A DNA stretch of 64,000 nt from Eumeta japonica (lineage: Eukaryota > Arthropoda > Insecta > Lepidoptera > Psychidae). The stretch covers positions 124,001-188,000 of the forward strand of contig BGZK01000479.1 in the NCBI GenBank assembly GCA_005406025.1, in the 5' to 3' direction. Below, one piece after another: positions 51,740 through 64,000 of this stretch. Each line of letters starts with the position of its first letter. Within the stretch, counting starts at the first letter, position 1. The notes below the pieces were generated by a model. That model saw only the letters and a program-made list of their open reading frames with translations, searched no databases and was not told the DNA's origin. Made by a program: the position numbers and the translations under genes.

Positions 51740-52850
51740 ATGAAAAATTGTTGAATTGATAGTTTTTATAAACACTTCGTTTGAAATATATTAAAATCAA
51801 AGAACAGTCAAGTTTGAATAGTGCCAACAGTAGATAGTCAACACATGTATTATTATTATTCTGATGAGAAACAGGCGACTGGACATTCTGTGCTTCAATC
51901 AGACTAAAAGGAAAGATTACTGCGACACATTGGTCTGGCGTTGACGAATCGGGTCACTAAAGATAACTTTCACACGTTTTGTATTTTCTGAGAAAGATCT
52001 AGATGCCCACCACCAAAATTTTTAATTAGTCACTTTAACAATAATGATAAAAAGTCTGTTCACATATCTCTCAGATGGTAGTGCTAGATTTTTTGCAATG
52101 TAGTACTGCTATTTATCGACCGTAGACCTCTACTGTATTGGATCGGACACGCATATAAAAAGTCAGTCGCTCATGTGACAATATGACGCTAGGGTTTTTC
52201 CTTTTGACATCCGTTATTGAGTTCGATTAAAGACATTTTTCAGCCGATTCTAGCTCTGAAAACGGTACGTATATAGGGATCGATGAACTGTACCAAAATA
52301 TTTCAACATCAATATAAATCATCCCACTGAACCGTCGAACAGCTCAGTGTCGGAGTCGACTGTACAAAAGTTAGATCATTACATTACAAAAGTACTTGAA
52401 GATTCGTCTCGAGATCGGGCGTTGTCTCGTTAAAAGTTTGCCAATTACGGGACTCAGCCATATGTGGGCGGGCGCGGGCGCTATTAATTAACTACACCCA
52501 CCGCTGGGTAATGCTTCGAGCTCAAAGGAGTTAGCTGATTATTTTTTATGTTGTATATGAGAAGATTTTTTTGAAGAAAATTATTTTTTTTCAATGGATA
52601 AACACGTTGCGTACATGTATTTATTTCTTTTCTAAGTGGCGGCCGACGTTTAATCTCTCGAATGTACGACGATTCGCGTACGGCATTGTGTACTCTTTGA
52701 TGCTTCTAGACACTTACGGAATCCATAGATATTCTTTTAGTTAAAATCAGTTTTAGATCTTAAGGTTTAAACTACAAATGTACACTCGCGACTCTAAGAC
52801 CCAGAAAAAAATTAATCTACAAAGGTGTCGCTATAGATTTTTGTCGTTAG
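51740..52850. other. Non-coding stretch, nothing recognised
   Basis: Includes a GC-rich spot at 52.46-52.50 kb with stops in all minus frames. No element identified. Confidence 0.45.
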
Positions 52851-52851
52851 A

Positions 52852-53076
52852 CTACTTTTGTCCTATTTCAACCTTTTTCACGTAGCCAAACCACCGCAAC
52901 ATACTTTTTTCTACTCCAGTTATCACGCCTTTCAAACCATACCTTTCTTTGACATCACTAATCCGACGTCTATCTTTCAAGCACTCGCACTGTGTCATGG
53001 ATAGGTTATTCATTCCTTTCAACTCTGTGATAATTCCGATTCGAAAAAGCTTTTTCTTGATGTATCGAAGGAACAA
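52852..53076 (-). mobile_element. LINE remnant, C-terminal part of the reverse-transcriptase ORF
   Basis: The 74-codon frame includes DVKERYGLKGVITGVEK then SMLRWFGYVKKV. The L-R-W-F-G-H/Y-V-x-K motif after a short helical segment is a typical tail of insect non-LTR retrotransposon ORF2. Nothing upstream is preserved. Confidence 0.72.
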
Positions 53077-53079
53077 AAC

Positions 53080-54340
53080 TTGATCCGTACACCATATCCC
53101 TTTTCGAAATCCCGCTTAAATATCCCGGGTTTCATTTTAAGATTCATTCAAAACCCTGTCAGTGAAAAACATTCACTTACATATTACCGACGACGCTGAT
53201 AAGCTGAATATTTTACATAAATCGGTCATTGTATTGCTTTTACAGAGCAGTACAATGACAGCTTTTTGGATCCGAATCAAATGAAAACGAGTCAACAATG
53301 GTCCCACAGTAGACGTGCATGCCCGACTCCCACGCACTTCCACATCTAGAGTTTCATAATATTGTGACCGTGGTCGCCCAGAGTGGACTGTACAAGCGTC
53401 GGGAGTGTAAACGCTTTCTTCTTATTTTCAGAGGTCCGGCGTAACAGAGTTGAACCCTTTTTGTGATTGTATGGCAAGAAGAATGCCTTTCGGGGACACA
53501 GACCCTAAATTTATATACGGCCAACACGTGTCTCAAAAATCCCTCCGCTTTACCCTTCGCGCTCCCCGGTCGCTCGTTCATTGCATATATTATGTTATTC
53601 TAATGAATTATACTATATTATAAATTAAAATATAATGGATTCGAAATAAAAATCATTTCGTTTTATTTAAAAAATATCACAAAACGCTCTGCTTGAACAT
53701 TCTAATCATTAAATTCAGTATTAATATTAATATCCAAGGGCTCGGAAAATAGAAGAAAGAAAAGAAAATGAAACAAAGTTCTCCAAGCTATTTTCTTTCT
53801 TGCAGTGCCATCCATTTACGTCATCTGTGCATTTATTAATAAGCTTGCTTTATGAGCTGGTCGTTAATATGGCTAATTTGCTCAATATTACTTTTGGATT
53901 TTTTTATGAAAGTGGATAAAGTCACTTATAAATTAAGTATCAACCATCGACAGACTAAATCTTGAAACAGCAATTTTATATTTATTTCTAGTGTTTACAA
54001 TGTGACATTCATTATTCTTCGGGAAATTAGTAACGTTTTTAAGTACATACATTATATCTTCATATTTCTATACAAAGCACTGTTAGAATTTTTATATTTC
54101 TTGTAGATTCTTCATAAACTAGCATTGAATTTCAAATTGTATTTGGATCGAATGGCCCTTCTTTGTAATATAAATATTGTTTTAATGTCTGTAGCTTCTC
54201 TCAGCAACAACAGTACTCCATATATAAGTCTTGCTGTTTGTTGGTCGGTTAATCTTTATAAAGCTATATTTTTTTTGGCGCGTTAAAAAAAATGATGAGA
54301 TTTTTACGAAGCGCGCGCGCATCAATATTTAAGTCAGCAT
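53080..54340. other. Non-coding stretch, nothing firmly recognised
   Basis: A 75-codon minus-strand frame at 53354-53581 has more balanced base composition but no known motif. Confidence 0.4.
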
Positions 54341-54349
54341 TACAAAACT

Positions 54350-56110
54350 CACATGCATACCGACATCTAGATCGACACCACGAAGTTGGTTGGTAAAAGT
54401 CTCTCAAGTTTTGCAAAATAGGGTACCAACAAAGTAAAAGAAAGGACATGTACTACTAGGGTGTCCGTTATTTCCCAAATTGGGTTTTGTTCTGCAAACG
54501 CTTCTCAATTTTTTAGGTTATGACCTAAAAAAATATATTTAGACCCAGACCAGCCCTTAATATTCAAATTAACCCGTTTCTAAATCATAATACATTTCCC
54601 ATTTAAATTACATGGGATTTTTGCACTTTTTGCAGTAATTTTTTTTTTATGAAACAAATATAGCTAAAAGGACACCTACTCAACGATAAAGTTAATTTAT
54701 CACGGAAAATAACGGACACCCACGAATTAATCAATTCCTGAAACGAAAAATCAAACCCTACAAATGTACCACGTATGTTTACGTGCGTGTAACAATTGAT
54801 AACGATATTCAAGCTAATTATGCAAATATTTCTAAATCCACAACAGGTGTTTTGTATCAGTACAAATAAAGTATATTAATACACAAAGAAGTATGCATAA
54901 GTGTGTTTTTAAATTATATACAGTGGTGAATGATATTTATTGATAATTTATTATGAATACCAGTGATAAAAGTGATTTTTAGGATTCCTTCCTTAAAAAG
55001 GAAACTGGAATCCTTATAGGATCACATAGTTGTCCGTCCATCCGTTCATCTGTCTTTAAAAACCCTTTATCTCGGGAACACGTAAAGGTATCAGGTTAAA
55101 ATTAAAAATATTTACTCAAACCAACAGTCTCTTGAATCTATAAAAATATCAAACTTCTAAGTTAACGTGAAAAAAAGATACGACAGTTTATGCCGCAAAA
55201 AACGTATATTTTGACAGTCGCAAGGGAATCAAAATGTATAAGGTATTTTCCGTTGACCTTGTACTATGCAATTTGGTAAGTAATACCGTTTCATATTATA
55301 AGTGTAGGAAGAAATCTAAACGTAATACGTTTGTAATTAAATCATTAAAAAAATAGTCTTTATTATTTAAAGTACGTAATTAATCATAGAGTTTAAACAA
55401 CGGTATGTGCTGTCATAATTTTATGGGTAACCAAATCTTTTTGTAGATTTCTTTAAACTTTTACTGATTTGTACAGAAAAAAAATTTGAAAACCGTATAT
55501 TTTTTATCAATTCACAAAAAAAAAATAAAAATAAAAATAGGGCTTTTATACAAGGAACGGCGGTCCAAATTTTGAATTTGTCGTATGAAAGAGCTTCATT
55601 AGCAAAGCTTAAATATATTTTTTTCTCTACTTATAGGTGCCTAAAGTTGTTATAATTATTTTGTGTGGGAGACGTGGAAAAAATATAACAACCTACTTTT
55701 TTGAAATGTAGTGCATTTCTTTGTAGGAACGGCTTCGGAACCCTACAGTGAGCATGGGCCCACACGCTCTCTCTCTCAATTTTATTTATACTATAATTAG
55801 TTATTTAAACTATGTTTATAGATTTACGGTTAGTTGACGGTATGTATTATTTTAATTCATTTACTTCTAAAGTGTTATTATTATTTTACATTATTATTTA
55901 ATAAATACTCTATTCTTATTATTTTTGGTGTAATAATTGAATCTTTATACAAATATATCAAAAATTAATTAATTCTATACACTTATTTTTTAAACGTAGA
56001 GTGCTGACACGCACGATGAAATTTTTGGAGTTGTTTTTGTTCTGTTACACGAAAGAATTGTAACTTCTTACGTGCATAGATAAGTACGCACAAGGTTTTT
56101 TATTTGTCAA
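54350..56110 (+). repeat. Dispersed repeat family A, copy 2, interrupted
   Basis: Left part (54350-54984) and right part (55790-56110) align in order with 3195-3860: 'gatcgacaccacgaagttgg', 'aaaatagggtaccaacaaag', 'accagtgataaaagtg', and later 'ttgtaacttcttacgtgcat'. The middle is repeat D. The segment 54450-54880 is extra relative to copy 1. Confidence 0.8.
54985..55788 (+). repeat. Dispersed repeat D, copy 2, nested in family A
   Basis: Starts 'aggattccttccttaaaaag', has 'tccgtccatccgttcatctg' and 'ttttgtgtgggagacgtgg', and ends 'ggcttcggaaccctacagtg' and 'cacacgctctc'. Same order as 24.69-25.46 kb. Confidence 0.8.
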
Positions 56111-56699
56111 CTGATTATTAAGTTACCTGCCTAATATGTCATATATATACGTTGTCGCTCTGTCTGCGTATGCGTGGTTACTTTTACGGCGCGAAAGCCG
56201 GGATACATTAACTTCGTCCCCGTCTTCATTTGTATAAAAATTCGTCATGATCGCGCGATATTTTACTTGACGTCAAAATGTTGCCGCGTGCGCATGCATC
56301 AACATGAATTTCAATTGTATGACCACATTTATCTCATATAAAAACTAGTAATTTTACCATATCGATACACAAGGGCGTACTCGCGAATTCAGGGAAAAAG
56401 TCATTCCCCTTGGATACGCCAGATACCTGGGTCACGTTCGTGAAGCTAGTCTCAACAACTCAGACTGACAAGTTCTGATATAGCACAAAATTTAGTGCTC
56501 TCTACGACTGTGTTGAAATTTAGCGTTCTCTAATTAGTTGTTCTAACGACGATGACTTCTTTGCTCTTTTAATAATCGAGAAAAAGATAATACCAACTTT
56601 TTTGGAATTCGGCTTTGACATATATTACACGGTGTCCAACCAGAACTGACGTAGCTCAAAATTTAGTTTTACGGGTTAATTAGTTGCTGCTATGATGAT

Positions 56700-57130
56700 T
56701 TTGTTGTTTTTATAATAATCAATAGGTTATGTATGATGATATGTGTGATAAATCAAAAAATATTACTAACAATTTCGACGCTAATTTGCAGTCATATTTA
56801 ATGAAAATTAAAAGACAAAAAGTAGCATTTAATAATATTTTCAAAAAGTTCTGTTTTTTGTTCACAAATCTAGGAATAATAATTTCTATTTTTAATAAGC
56901 ATAGATAATACAGAAAGCTTAAAAGGCTCTTGAATCGAATTTGAAATTTGTTCCGCCTATAACTTTTCAATTGCGATACCTTTTGACCCAGTTGTCCGAT
57001 TTCGCTGTGGTTGTGGCCTTCCGCATAGTTTTTACAAGCATGAAAAACCCAACATAGAATCCTTCAAAGAAATCTTTGTATTAAAAAATCGGAATAAAAA
57101 AAATTATGGAATCCTGGAATTTTTCTGGAA
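56700..57130 (+). repeat. Possible diverged copy of repeat E
   Basis: 'cttttcaattgcgatacctt', 'ccgatttcgctgtggttgtg' and 'ccgcatagtttttac' resemble the central part of repeat E. Weak. Confidence 0.4.
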
Positions 57131-57615
57131 TCGTCCTGCACAATCAGCATGAAGAGCGTTCAGGTGTTGGGAGTAAATAAGTAAGTATTCACTTCCTTCC
57201 TAGATTTCGTTTGAATAGTAGAAGTTTTCTCACAAAAGCATCTATGACGTTTTTTGGTTATATCAATTTCAAATCATCACCTTGCAATTGTGAATTATTG
57301 ATTAAATATTTTAAAAAGGTCTGTCGAATAAGTGATGTTATTTTTGGACCCAATCAAGTTTCCGTGCAGTTCATTGTCTCTGTTTCCAAGGAAGTGTCGT
57401 ACTGAGTCAAATAGGTTGAAAAAGCGATTCAGACAAACATCTTTCGAGAGCCATCGTGATTCTGTGTGGAGCAGCAAGCGGTTATAGTCTTCATCATTTT
57501 CACTACCAAGTTAAACAAATAATCTGTCATTTAATGAACTGCTTCTTATCTTTTTGAAAACTTTAATAACGTAATGGAGTGACGCATGCAGGCTTTCATT
57601 AAGATTTTTTGCAAC

Positions 57616-57823
57616 TGTTATCGCGTTATTTCGAAAATTAAAATATGCTTGTAACTGGAGGATAAATTTAATGTTAGGTAGATTTAGAAAATTTATTGAT
57701 AAAGACTGATTTACATCGGTAACCGAGAAAATCTGTAGCAGCAGCGAAAGTGAGCTCTCCCGCGCACCTCGCGTCCGCTGCAAACCCCGCGATTGATCGC
57801 CGCTAATAATTGATGCGTTAACA
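57616..57823 (-). mobile_element. Solo LTR, 208 bp, inside the hAT element
   Basis: Begins TGTTATCGC and ends GCGTTAACA on the plus strand (TG...CA termini, 9-bp terminal inverted repeats, one mismatch). It is flanked by gcaac on both sides (57611-57615 and 57824-57828), a 5-bp target duplication. The hAT protein reads directly on across it once 213 nt are discounted, between HRQHSVA and KNLNESL. On the minus strand an AATAAA lies mid-element, suggesting that orientation. Its GC-rich part contrasts with the hAT. Confidence 0.8.
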
Positions 57824-58913
57824 GCAACCGAGTGCTGACGATGAATAACAAAATGTACAGCGAGTACATTTGGTAATGCTTGTTTTAAATGCGCAATAAA
57901 ACCTTTATTACATCCCGTCATTGCTGGAACACCATCTGTAGCAACTGACAAAATATTTTGCAAAGAAATTTCTTTATCTTAAAAAAACGTGCATGGTTTT
58001 AAATATGGATTCTCCATTTGTATCATTTTCCAAATTTTTTGCAAATAATAACTCTTGACTATTCTTTTTTCTTTTATGAATCGGACGTAAGCCAAGTTAG
58101 TGTTTCGTTATTTGGTAAAGTTGATTCATCGAATTGAATGGAAAATTTGTAGGTCTTTAAGTAATCACATAATGACAGTTCAACGTCTTTAGCCATTTCA
58201 TCGATTCTTCTTTGCACTGTATCATTACTCAAAGAAATTTTGTTAATGATATCTGATGGCGTCTTATGATGAAAAACAGTTTCTACTATTTCTTTGACTG
58301 CCGGTATAATTAATTTCTCACCAATTGTGTGTGATTTTTCCGCTTTTGCGATTAATAACGAAATATTATATGAAGCTCGTAGTCCATCATTTTCTTGTTT
58401 AGAACGTGACACAAAAAGGTTTGATATAGTTGGCTATTTTAAATACATATTTTTTAAGTCCTAGAAATTACGATACAATTTGTCTTTTTATCAGCATTTA
58501 TTTTATTCAAATGCTTTTGAAGCCTAGAAGGCTTCATAGTTTCTTCGAAAATGCTTTTTGGCAAATTAAACACATAGGTAATTAATTCGTTTGTTGGACA
58601 TCGCATTAATCCATATTTCAAAGACTCACTGTTATTTTGCCGACATTTCTTCTTAGTTTCAGACATTATGGAATTCATAACTTCAATACAATAACTTTTC
58701 AACCATTTATAGAAAGGTATAAAACTAACTGTTATAATTACTTCTTTACTTTAGCAGTCACGAGCGAGTATGGATCACTGAAAAAACGCACAAAAACAAT
58801 TAGAAAGCTATTTCTGCCTTTTAAAGATTTGATTTCAAGCACGTAACAACTTGTATGCCTTTGTTTGTTTGAGGTGCCCCGGTGCACTTGCCCTGCAAAC
58901 AGGTTGTTAAAAG

Positions 58914-58958
58914 GCATATTTTAACAAAAATACGGAAAGTATTTTTGTTAAAACATGC
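58914..58958. repeat. 20-bp-arm hairpin near the hAT right end
   Basis: Arms 58914-58933 and 58939-58958 pair at 19 of 20 positions around ggaaa. Confidence 0.93.
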
Positions 58959-59439
58959 TTGATTGCGTAAATCACATCTTTGTTTACCAACTTACATAGA
59001 TTTGTTATCGATAATCCTAAACCGAATCAATTAGTTAGTTTATTATTGTTTATTTAAATTCTTTAATGTTTATTTACGTTAATAAGGTAAACATCTTAGA
59101 CGGCTAGACAATTTTTTTTCATCAAAATACATGTATTTTTAAATTATTGTATTACATTAGATTTCTAATTAGGTAGGTATGCTGCGACCGCCCCTTGACT
59201 GTCATAACGCCCCCATTTGCCTTAGGACCCGCTACCACCCCTACGAAAAACTCCAGCGCCCACTAGGGGGTAATACCCCTCCCGTTGATCTAAAATGAGC
59301 AAACCCCATTGAGCTAAGCAAGGCAAATTAACATACTATTTATAAACATGAATATGAATCGTTAAATAATGAGTTAATAAAGGGGATCTTTTTCTTCTAA
59401 GGAGACACGACTGTGTCTGATTCGTCTTCATCATATATG

Positions 59440-59755
59440 GGTCAATCTGAAAGTCCTTAAGAAATTAAAAATTGAGCAAACTACCAAGTTATTTTTATTG
59501 TTATTGTTTTTTAAAATATAATCCATTGAGATCAATACATCGCTGCATTCGATGGAACCACTGAGAAAGACACTTTAACCACTCACACTTAGGAATTGCT
59601 CCGACGGCCTTTTCATACACAGCCACTGCTTTCTCGGCGTCCGTAAACCGCGTTTCATGAAGTTTTTCTCTTATTTTAGGAAGCAAATAAATATTGAATG
59701 GTGCAAAGTCGGCACTGTAAGGCGGGCGAGCCATTATTTCTACACCTAACAAGGG
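59440..59755 (-). mobile_element. Mariner-family fragment, C-terminal part only
   Basis: Reads MARPPYSADFAPFNIYLLPK, then EKAVAVYEKAVGAIPK and CLSQWFHRMQRCIDLNG, the SPDLAP-like motif and C-terminus of a mariner transposase. Related to the element at 27.5-28.5 kb. Truncated on the right at about 59755; the upstream two-thirds is absent. Confidence 0.85.
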
Positions 59756-59759
59756 AAAC

Positions 59760-60900
59760 TCTTGAAGCAGAAATATGTAAACAAATCCTAATCATATTCA
59801 ATCATTTTTTGTGCTTGCCATAACCCGGCCTTGAACTTAAGCCTGCAAGTTAACAAGCAATTTACGTGATAAAAACTCATTAAATGTTCAAATATTATCT
59901 TAATTTACACAAATCAAGTCCTTCTGAGAACAGATTGTTTTGTCATACAATCAAAATCCGGCGCAGGGTACATGCGATAACCTTTATAAATAATTGCGTA
60001 ATTACTCACAAAAATGAATAATGTTTAGTAAATACGAGACTTCAATATATTTATTCAAAACGTTACGCTGAATTTCAGTGCATTACTTTATCAAACAAAG
60101 TCCATTTGCGCAGCAGATATTACACGTGTGCAAAGTATGATTTTACGTGCGCAATACATTTAATATACGTTCAATTTTAATGAACTGACGATAAGAAAAT
60201 ATCTTAATAGTTTTTATAATTAACTAAACTAACGATCTAACAATTATAAATTATTTTAAAGGGAAGTATTGGATTTTATATTTTGTTCTTTCAAATTTGA
60301 ACTAGACGTAACCTCAAATTTTAACAGGATACAGTTATCAATCAGCGAGTCATATAATACTGATATTAAGTCTTATCTAGCTTCCATGTGGCCCAGACTC
60401 CAATTCATGAGCAAGTAAAAGCAATTAAGAGTAAGTAATTTGTTGTTGGGGTACAATATTGTCAAAAGTAATAGGTTATAGTCTTAACCTAAAACCATAC
60501 AAGCTTGTAGTTAAGTGATGATCATTTTTACTTAAGACTTTACCCGTCGATACATAACCTATACAGTAGACATATAAATATCTATACTTTTATATACCGA
60601 TACTCGTTACTAAAATATTAATTGTCATACGTTTAAACCGTTAGACTAAAATAATTACACGGCCGCCAACATTTTTAATTATTTTGTTTTTAAACTTATA
60701 ACAAATGCATTAAAAGACTGTCAGTTTTGTTTGTCAGTTTCTGACAGTTACTTTGTTGTTTTTATAACTGAGAAACTGGATCATAACTACAGATATCGTA
60801 TACAATAAATCGAAATTATTAAATTTTGTCTGGAATATATCTGGGATTATATGGGACGATCGAATTCTAATTTTAAGGGCTATTGTATTATCATGTGTTT
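59760..60900. other. AT-rich stretch, nothing recognised
   Basis: No coding or repeat signal that I can name. Confidence 0.5.
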
Positions 60901-60904
60901 AATA

Positions 60905-61655
60905 ACTACTAGTTGGGCGACCGAGCTTTGCTCGGATTATTTTTTGGATACACTAAGTGTATAAAACACTGTTAACATACCAAGTTGTAAAACTAATGTC
61001 ACTTCATTTCGCTGATTAAAAAACAGTCCATTATCACCAGTAAAATATCAAATGTCGTAATATTAAAATTATAAAATATGGTTGTCTGAGGCGATTTTAA
61101 TGTTTCGAAAATATTTTTTAAATTATTTCTGTGCAATTTGTAATATTCGACATATTTTACTACTTACTTAGTGCTACTAATGAGATCGTATTGAGATCTA
61201 ATTGAGATCGTAGTTTTATCTTTTAACACAAGATGGCACTCGTTTCCCATTGAATGGACCACAACTGACGACTGACACATTTTCAAATTAATATTCCAAA
61301 ATAAAAAAGCGTAATAAAAAAAAAGATACTAAAAATAATCGAGATGCACCCCAGGCTCGAACTCAGGATCTTCTGCATAGAAAGCATACGTGTTAGTCGC
61401 TGCTCCACTGCAACTGTAAAGCCCGTGGCGAAATATCTATATATTTAGTAAGAAAGCATTCATATCCCGGTTTTTAATTTTTTTCTTGGATAATCGCGTC
61501 TTCCCGGGAAAAACACCTATGTAGCTAAACTTGAAACACTAAACTTTATCTAAATATAATTTTTTCATGAAAATCGTTAGAGCCGTTTCCAAGATAGCTG
61601 GTATATATAAACAAACAAATATACAAGAATTGCTCGTTTAAAGGTATTAGATACA
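60905..61655 (+). mobile_element. Lepidopteran retroposon with tRNA-like internal part
   Basis: Starts 'actagttgggcgaccgagct' and 'tttgctcgga', and ends 'acaagaattgctcgtttaaa'; I recognise both ends from lepidopteran genomes. At 61350-61425, minus strand, there is a tRNA-like stretch with the B-box-like 'gagttcgagcctgg' and a 'gcagcgactaacacg' A-box region. It has no protein-coding capacity, so it depends on another element's enzymes. Confidence 0.7.
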
Positions 61656-61904
61656 AAAATTTAATATTTTTTGACACTATGCCACCCCAACAACTACTTT
61701 AAATACAACACCAACTTCAAATATTATTATAAAGGTTATTTAAATTTCATTTAAATAACGACCACTTCAACGGTTTAAATTCTAAAGGTGTCCTACGCAG
61801 AGATTATTAAGACATCATTTAACTATTTAAAGACTATTACTTCAACGGATTACAAGGAAAATCAATTAATTACAGGAAATTGACACCTCGTGCTAACGTA
61901 TTTT

Positions 61905-62060
61905 TTTCTCGTTACAGGAACAAACAAAAGAGTCCAGCAGCGTCTCCACTATAGTCCACCTATTAGTTTTAGATTTTAAGTTATTTATTGGAAACTAATC
62001 ACTTGTTGTAGAAAAATTGATGTAAATATTGTTTATTAATCTTCTAGTATGTAAGTTTGT
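61905..62060 (+). other. Weak plus-strand terminal-exon-like signal
   Basis: 'tttttctcgttacag' is a good acceptor followed by about 20 open codons and a stop. There is no partner exon, so this is only a note. Confidence 0.15.
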
Positions 62061-62338
62061 AAATAATTGTAAACACATTAATTAATTTTAATTTCATAAA
62101 GGTATAAGTTCCTGCAGCCATAGCTATTAAGACTTATACAAGGATTCTAGTATTCTTAAAATATTTATAATACTAATAGTATAAAAACCTATAATAAGCA
62201 GTACTTACAACTTTATATCTCTAAAGAAAGTCAAAGATTGACAAAGGAATATATTTACATTAATTTTCCTGTTATTATATAAAATATGTCAGGGGGTTAC
62301 TACTATCAGAAGGAAAACAATATTCATATGCAAAACAC

Positions 62339-62547
62339 TCAAGTCACTAGTGTTAATTTATAATTAGACAGTTCTTCAGAGTTTCTTAGAACTAGATCAC
62401 TAGCGCTAAGTCTGGAGATTCGTAGCAAGCGAAAATAGTCAGTAGTATTACGCAGGGAATTTGATAATACGCCCACAGGTAATTCCTTTGATAAAGAATG
62501 AGTCATCCCTTCGATTAGTGCCACTAAATATGGGACACTAATTCCCT
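62339..62547 (-). other. Unidentified open frame, about 69 codons
   Basis: Contains GMTHSLSKELPVGVLSNS and LRISRLSASDLVLRNSEE. Balanced composition for the region, but no start in good context, no splice partners and no family recognised. Confidence 0.25.
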
Positions 62548-62559
62548 AATGACGCGTAG

Positions 62560-64000
62560 GATACTTTAGTCTTGAAATTTAACGCCGTCGCGACAGTGAA
62601 TTATATTTTTGGACAGCCGGTTAAATATTTTAACATGCACTAATTCTACGTGAGTCGTTCCTTTCATCTATTACGCGGAGCTGATGTAACATTTAGTGTT
62701 CGTTGAGCGAGTCGTGAAGTTCTCTATTCAAAACAGGACCGCTGCGCCATCTATGGGAAGCGTCGGGAACTATTTATAAGTACAGAGGCCTCTATTTCAG
62801 ACCAATTGAAACTGAAAAGTTTCCACGAGACGATTTTTTTTAAGTTTGACAGTTTCAATTGATTTGTTCGGTGAAATTACGGCAAAAAATGTTCAATCCA
62901 AGTGATGCGTCTGCGCGTAATCCAGAGGCCCGCCAAAATAATATGACGGCTTCTGTTTGCAAACAATCAATTGAAACTTTATACCGAGAAATGAGACGAC
63001 CTTTAATTTTTCATTGTCAGCGATGTTACTGATACGTAAATGATTTTTACTGCGCATAATTTTTGTAGTGCCGTAAATGATATCTACAATAAAATGTCTG
63101 CCATAGGTTTTATTTTCTAGAAGAGAATAAATTATTCAACGGACTTTTTTATGGGCCACAGTGCTGAATTGCTAAATTTGGTAAATTAACTCGTCCAACT
63201 GGTTAAAGTCAATTCTTAAAATCCAGCATCTTTAAACATTTCCAAGAAATCTTTTATGACAAACAAAAATTTGAACAATAGTTATAACGCAAATGGCAGA
63301 TGAATACGCAAAAAAAACTGCGTCATTGCACTTATCTTACTGTTTATCTTAACCCTTCGTTGACAAATCATAACAAAAAACTTTATTAAGGTTCCAAAGG
63401 GTCCAATCTTGACAGTGATTCAGCGAATTTTGTTAGTACTTCGCTCGGCTTTAGATTTCGTCTTCTTTTTCATTGAATCAGTCGCCTAGTTCTGTATCTT
63501 CTCTACAAACTAGCAAAAGGTTCCTTGAATCAACAGGTTATTATGGACCCGGAGAAATATTTAATTAATAATGTGCCGGTTAATGAAAGGCTTTTTCGTC
63601 TAAAATTTGGGTGTAACTTACTGTAAAATTGCGTTAGTAATTTATTGTATAAGTGTAAGTATTTTGCATTTTAATTGTTAAGCTATAAACATATTCAAAA
63701 TTATTCTTATGTTTTAATAAAAAGGCCTTCTAGCGAGAGCGTCCTTTATGCAATTGCGCTAGACGCCACCATGTCTCTAGATTCAGGTACTCCAATTTAA
63801 AGCTAATTGATCGCGAATTCAATGTCGAGTCAATGTTTATGACCAAAGTTATGTAACCATGAATTTAACTTACATGTCAATTGATGATTAAAGCCGATTT
63901 TATAATGTTCCACACGATGATTAATGCGAATTTATTAAGATTTTTTTATAGTGATCGAAAATACTGAACAAAATAGAGTTTGTAAGTCTCTCGGTACATT
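62560..64000. other. Right flank, nothing recognised
   Basis: AT-rich DNA with no exon of the Dscam-like gene that I can recognise. Confidence 0.45.

Larger units (their letters stand above)
57200..59300 (-). mobile_element. Decayed hAT transposon, SCAND3/ZBED5 class
   Basis: Minus-strand transposase fragments in the correct order: RCPTNELITYVFNLPK (58.6 kb), then NDTVQRRIDEMAKDVE and YKFSIQFDESTL with a catalytic-type Asp (58.1 kb), then SVATDGVPAMTGCNKGF and HFVIHRQHSVA (57.9 kb), then LNESLHASLHYVIKVFKKIR and LLHTESRWLSKDVCLNRF (57.4 kb). This is the hAT family related to ZBED5, SCAND3 and FAM200. The right end has the GC-rich 'gcgcccactagggggtaata' block typical of this class. Stops split the frame, so it is inactive. 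It is interrupted by a solo LTR. Confidence 0.88.

Noticed and set aside
52440..52515. GC-rich block as a Dscam-like exon
   Set aside because: Stops in all three minus frames between the candidate splice sites.

Overview
This is nuclear DNA from an animal, most likely a moth or butterfly. It is AT-rich, has short GT-AG exons separated by kilobase introns, and is crowded with decayed transposons. Several dispersed repeats carry motifs I know from lepidopteran genomes, such as element ends reading 'actagctttcgcccgcgg' and 'gaccgagctttgctcgg'. The Lepidoptera call rests on those remembered motifs and was not checked by search.

The only real protein gene I can support runs on the minus strand from about 46.9 kb down to 7.2 kb. 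It is an internal part of a Dscam-family cell-adhesion receptor. I assembled 16 exons (2,260 coding nt, about 753 residues); all 15 junctions keep the frame and use GT donors and AG acceptors. In order they encode the end of Ig4, then Ig5, Ig6, Ig7, Ig8, Ig9, FNIII-1 and the first part of FNIII-2. The signal peptide and Ig1-Ig3, and the rest of FNIII-2 through the membrane segment, were not found here. They probably lie to the right and left of the window. Ig7 is encoded once, so this looks like a non-hypervariable Dscam paralog (Dscam2/3/4-like) and not the Dscam1 locus with its exon arrays. Unusual points are two RRKR basic motifs, a basic insert of about 30 residues in Ig6, an exon that begins with a donor-like GTAAGC, and a possible poison-type extension after one exon.

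The rest is repeat landscape. 1-7 kb: a decayed mariner with three internal hairpins and a dispersed repeat (family A). 7-27 kb: the exon-dense part of the gene, with small repeats in its introns and a pogo/jerky-like remnant. 27-46.9 kb: one intron of about 20 kb holding mariner, hAT (ZMYM1-type), Ty3/gypsy, a 374-bp solo LTR, simple repeats and family-E repeats. 47-64 kb: a second mariner copy, a CXC-domain remnant, a LINE fragment, a second family-A copy split by another repeat, a hAT (SCAND3/ZBED5-type) carrying a 208-bp solo LTR, another mariner fragment and a complete-looking lepidopteran retroposon. No CRISPR array, rRNA gene or intact functional tRNA gene was seen.
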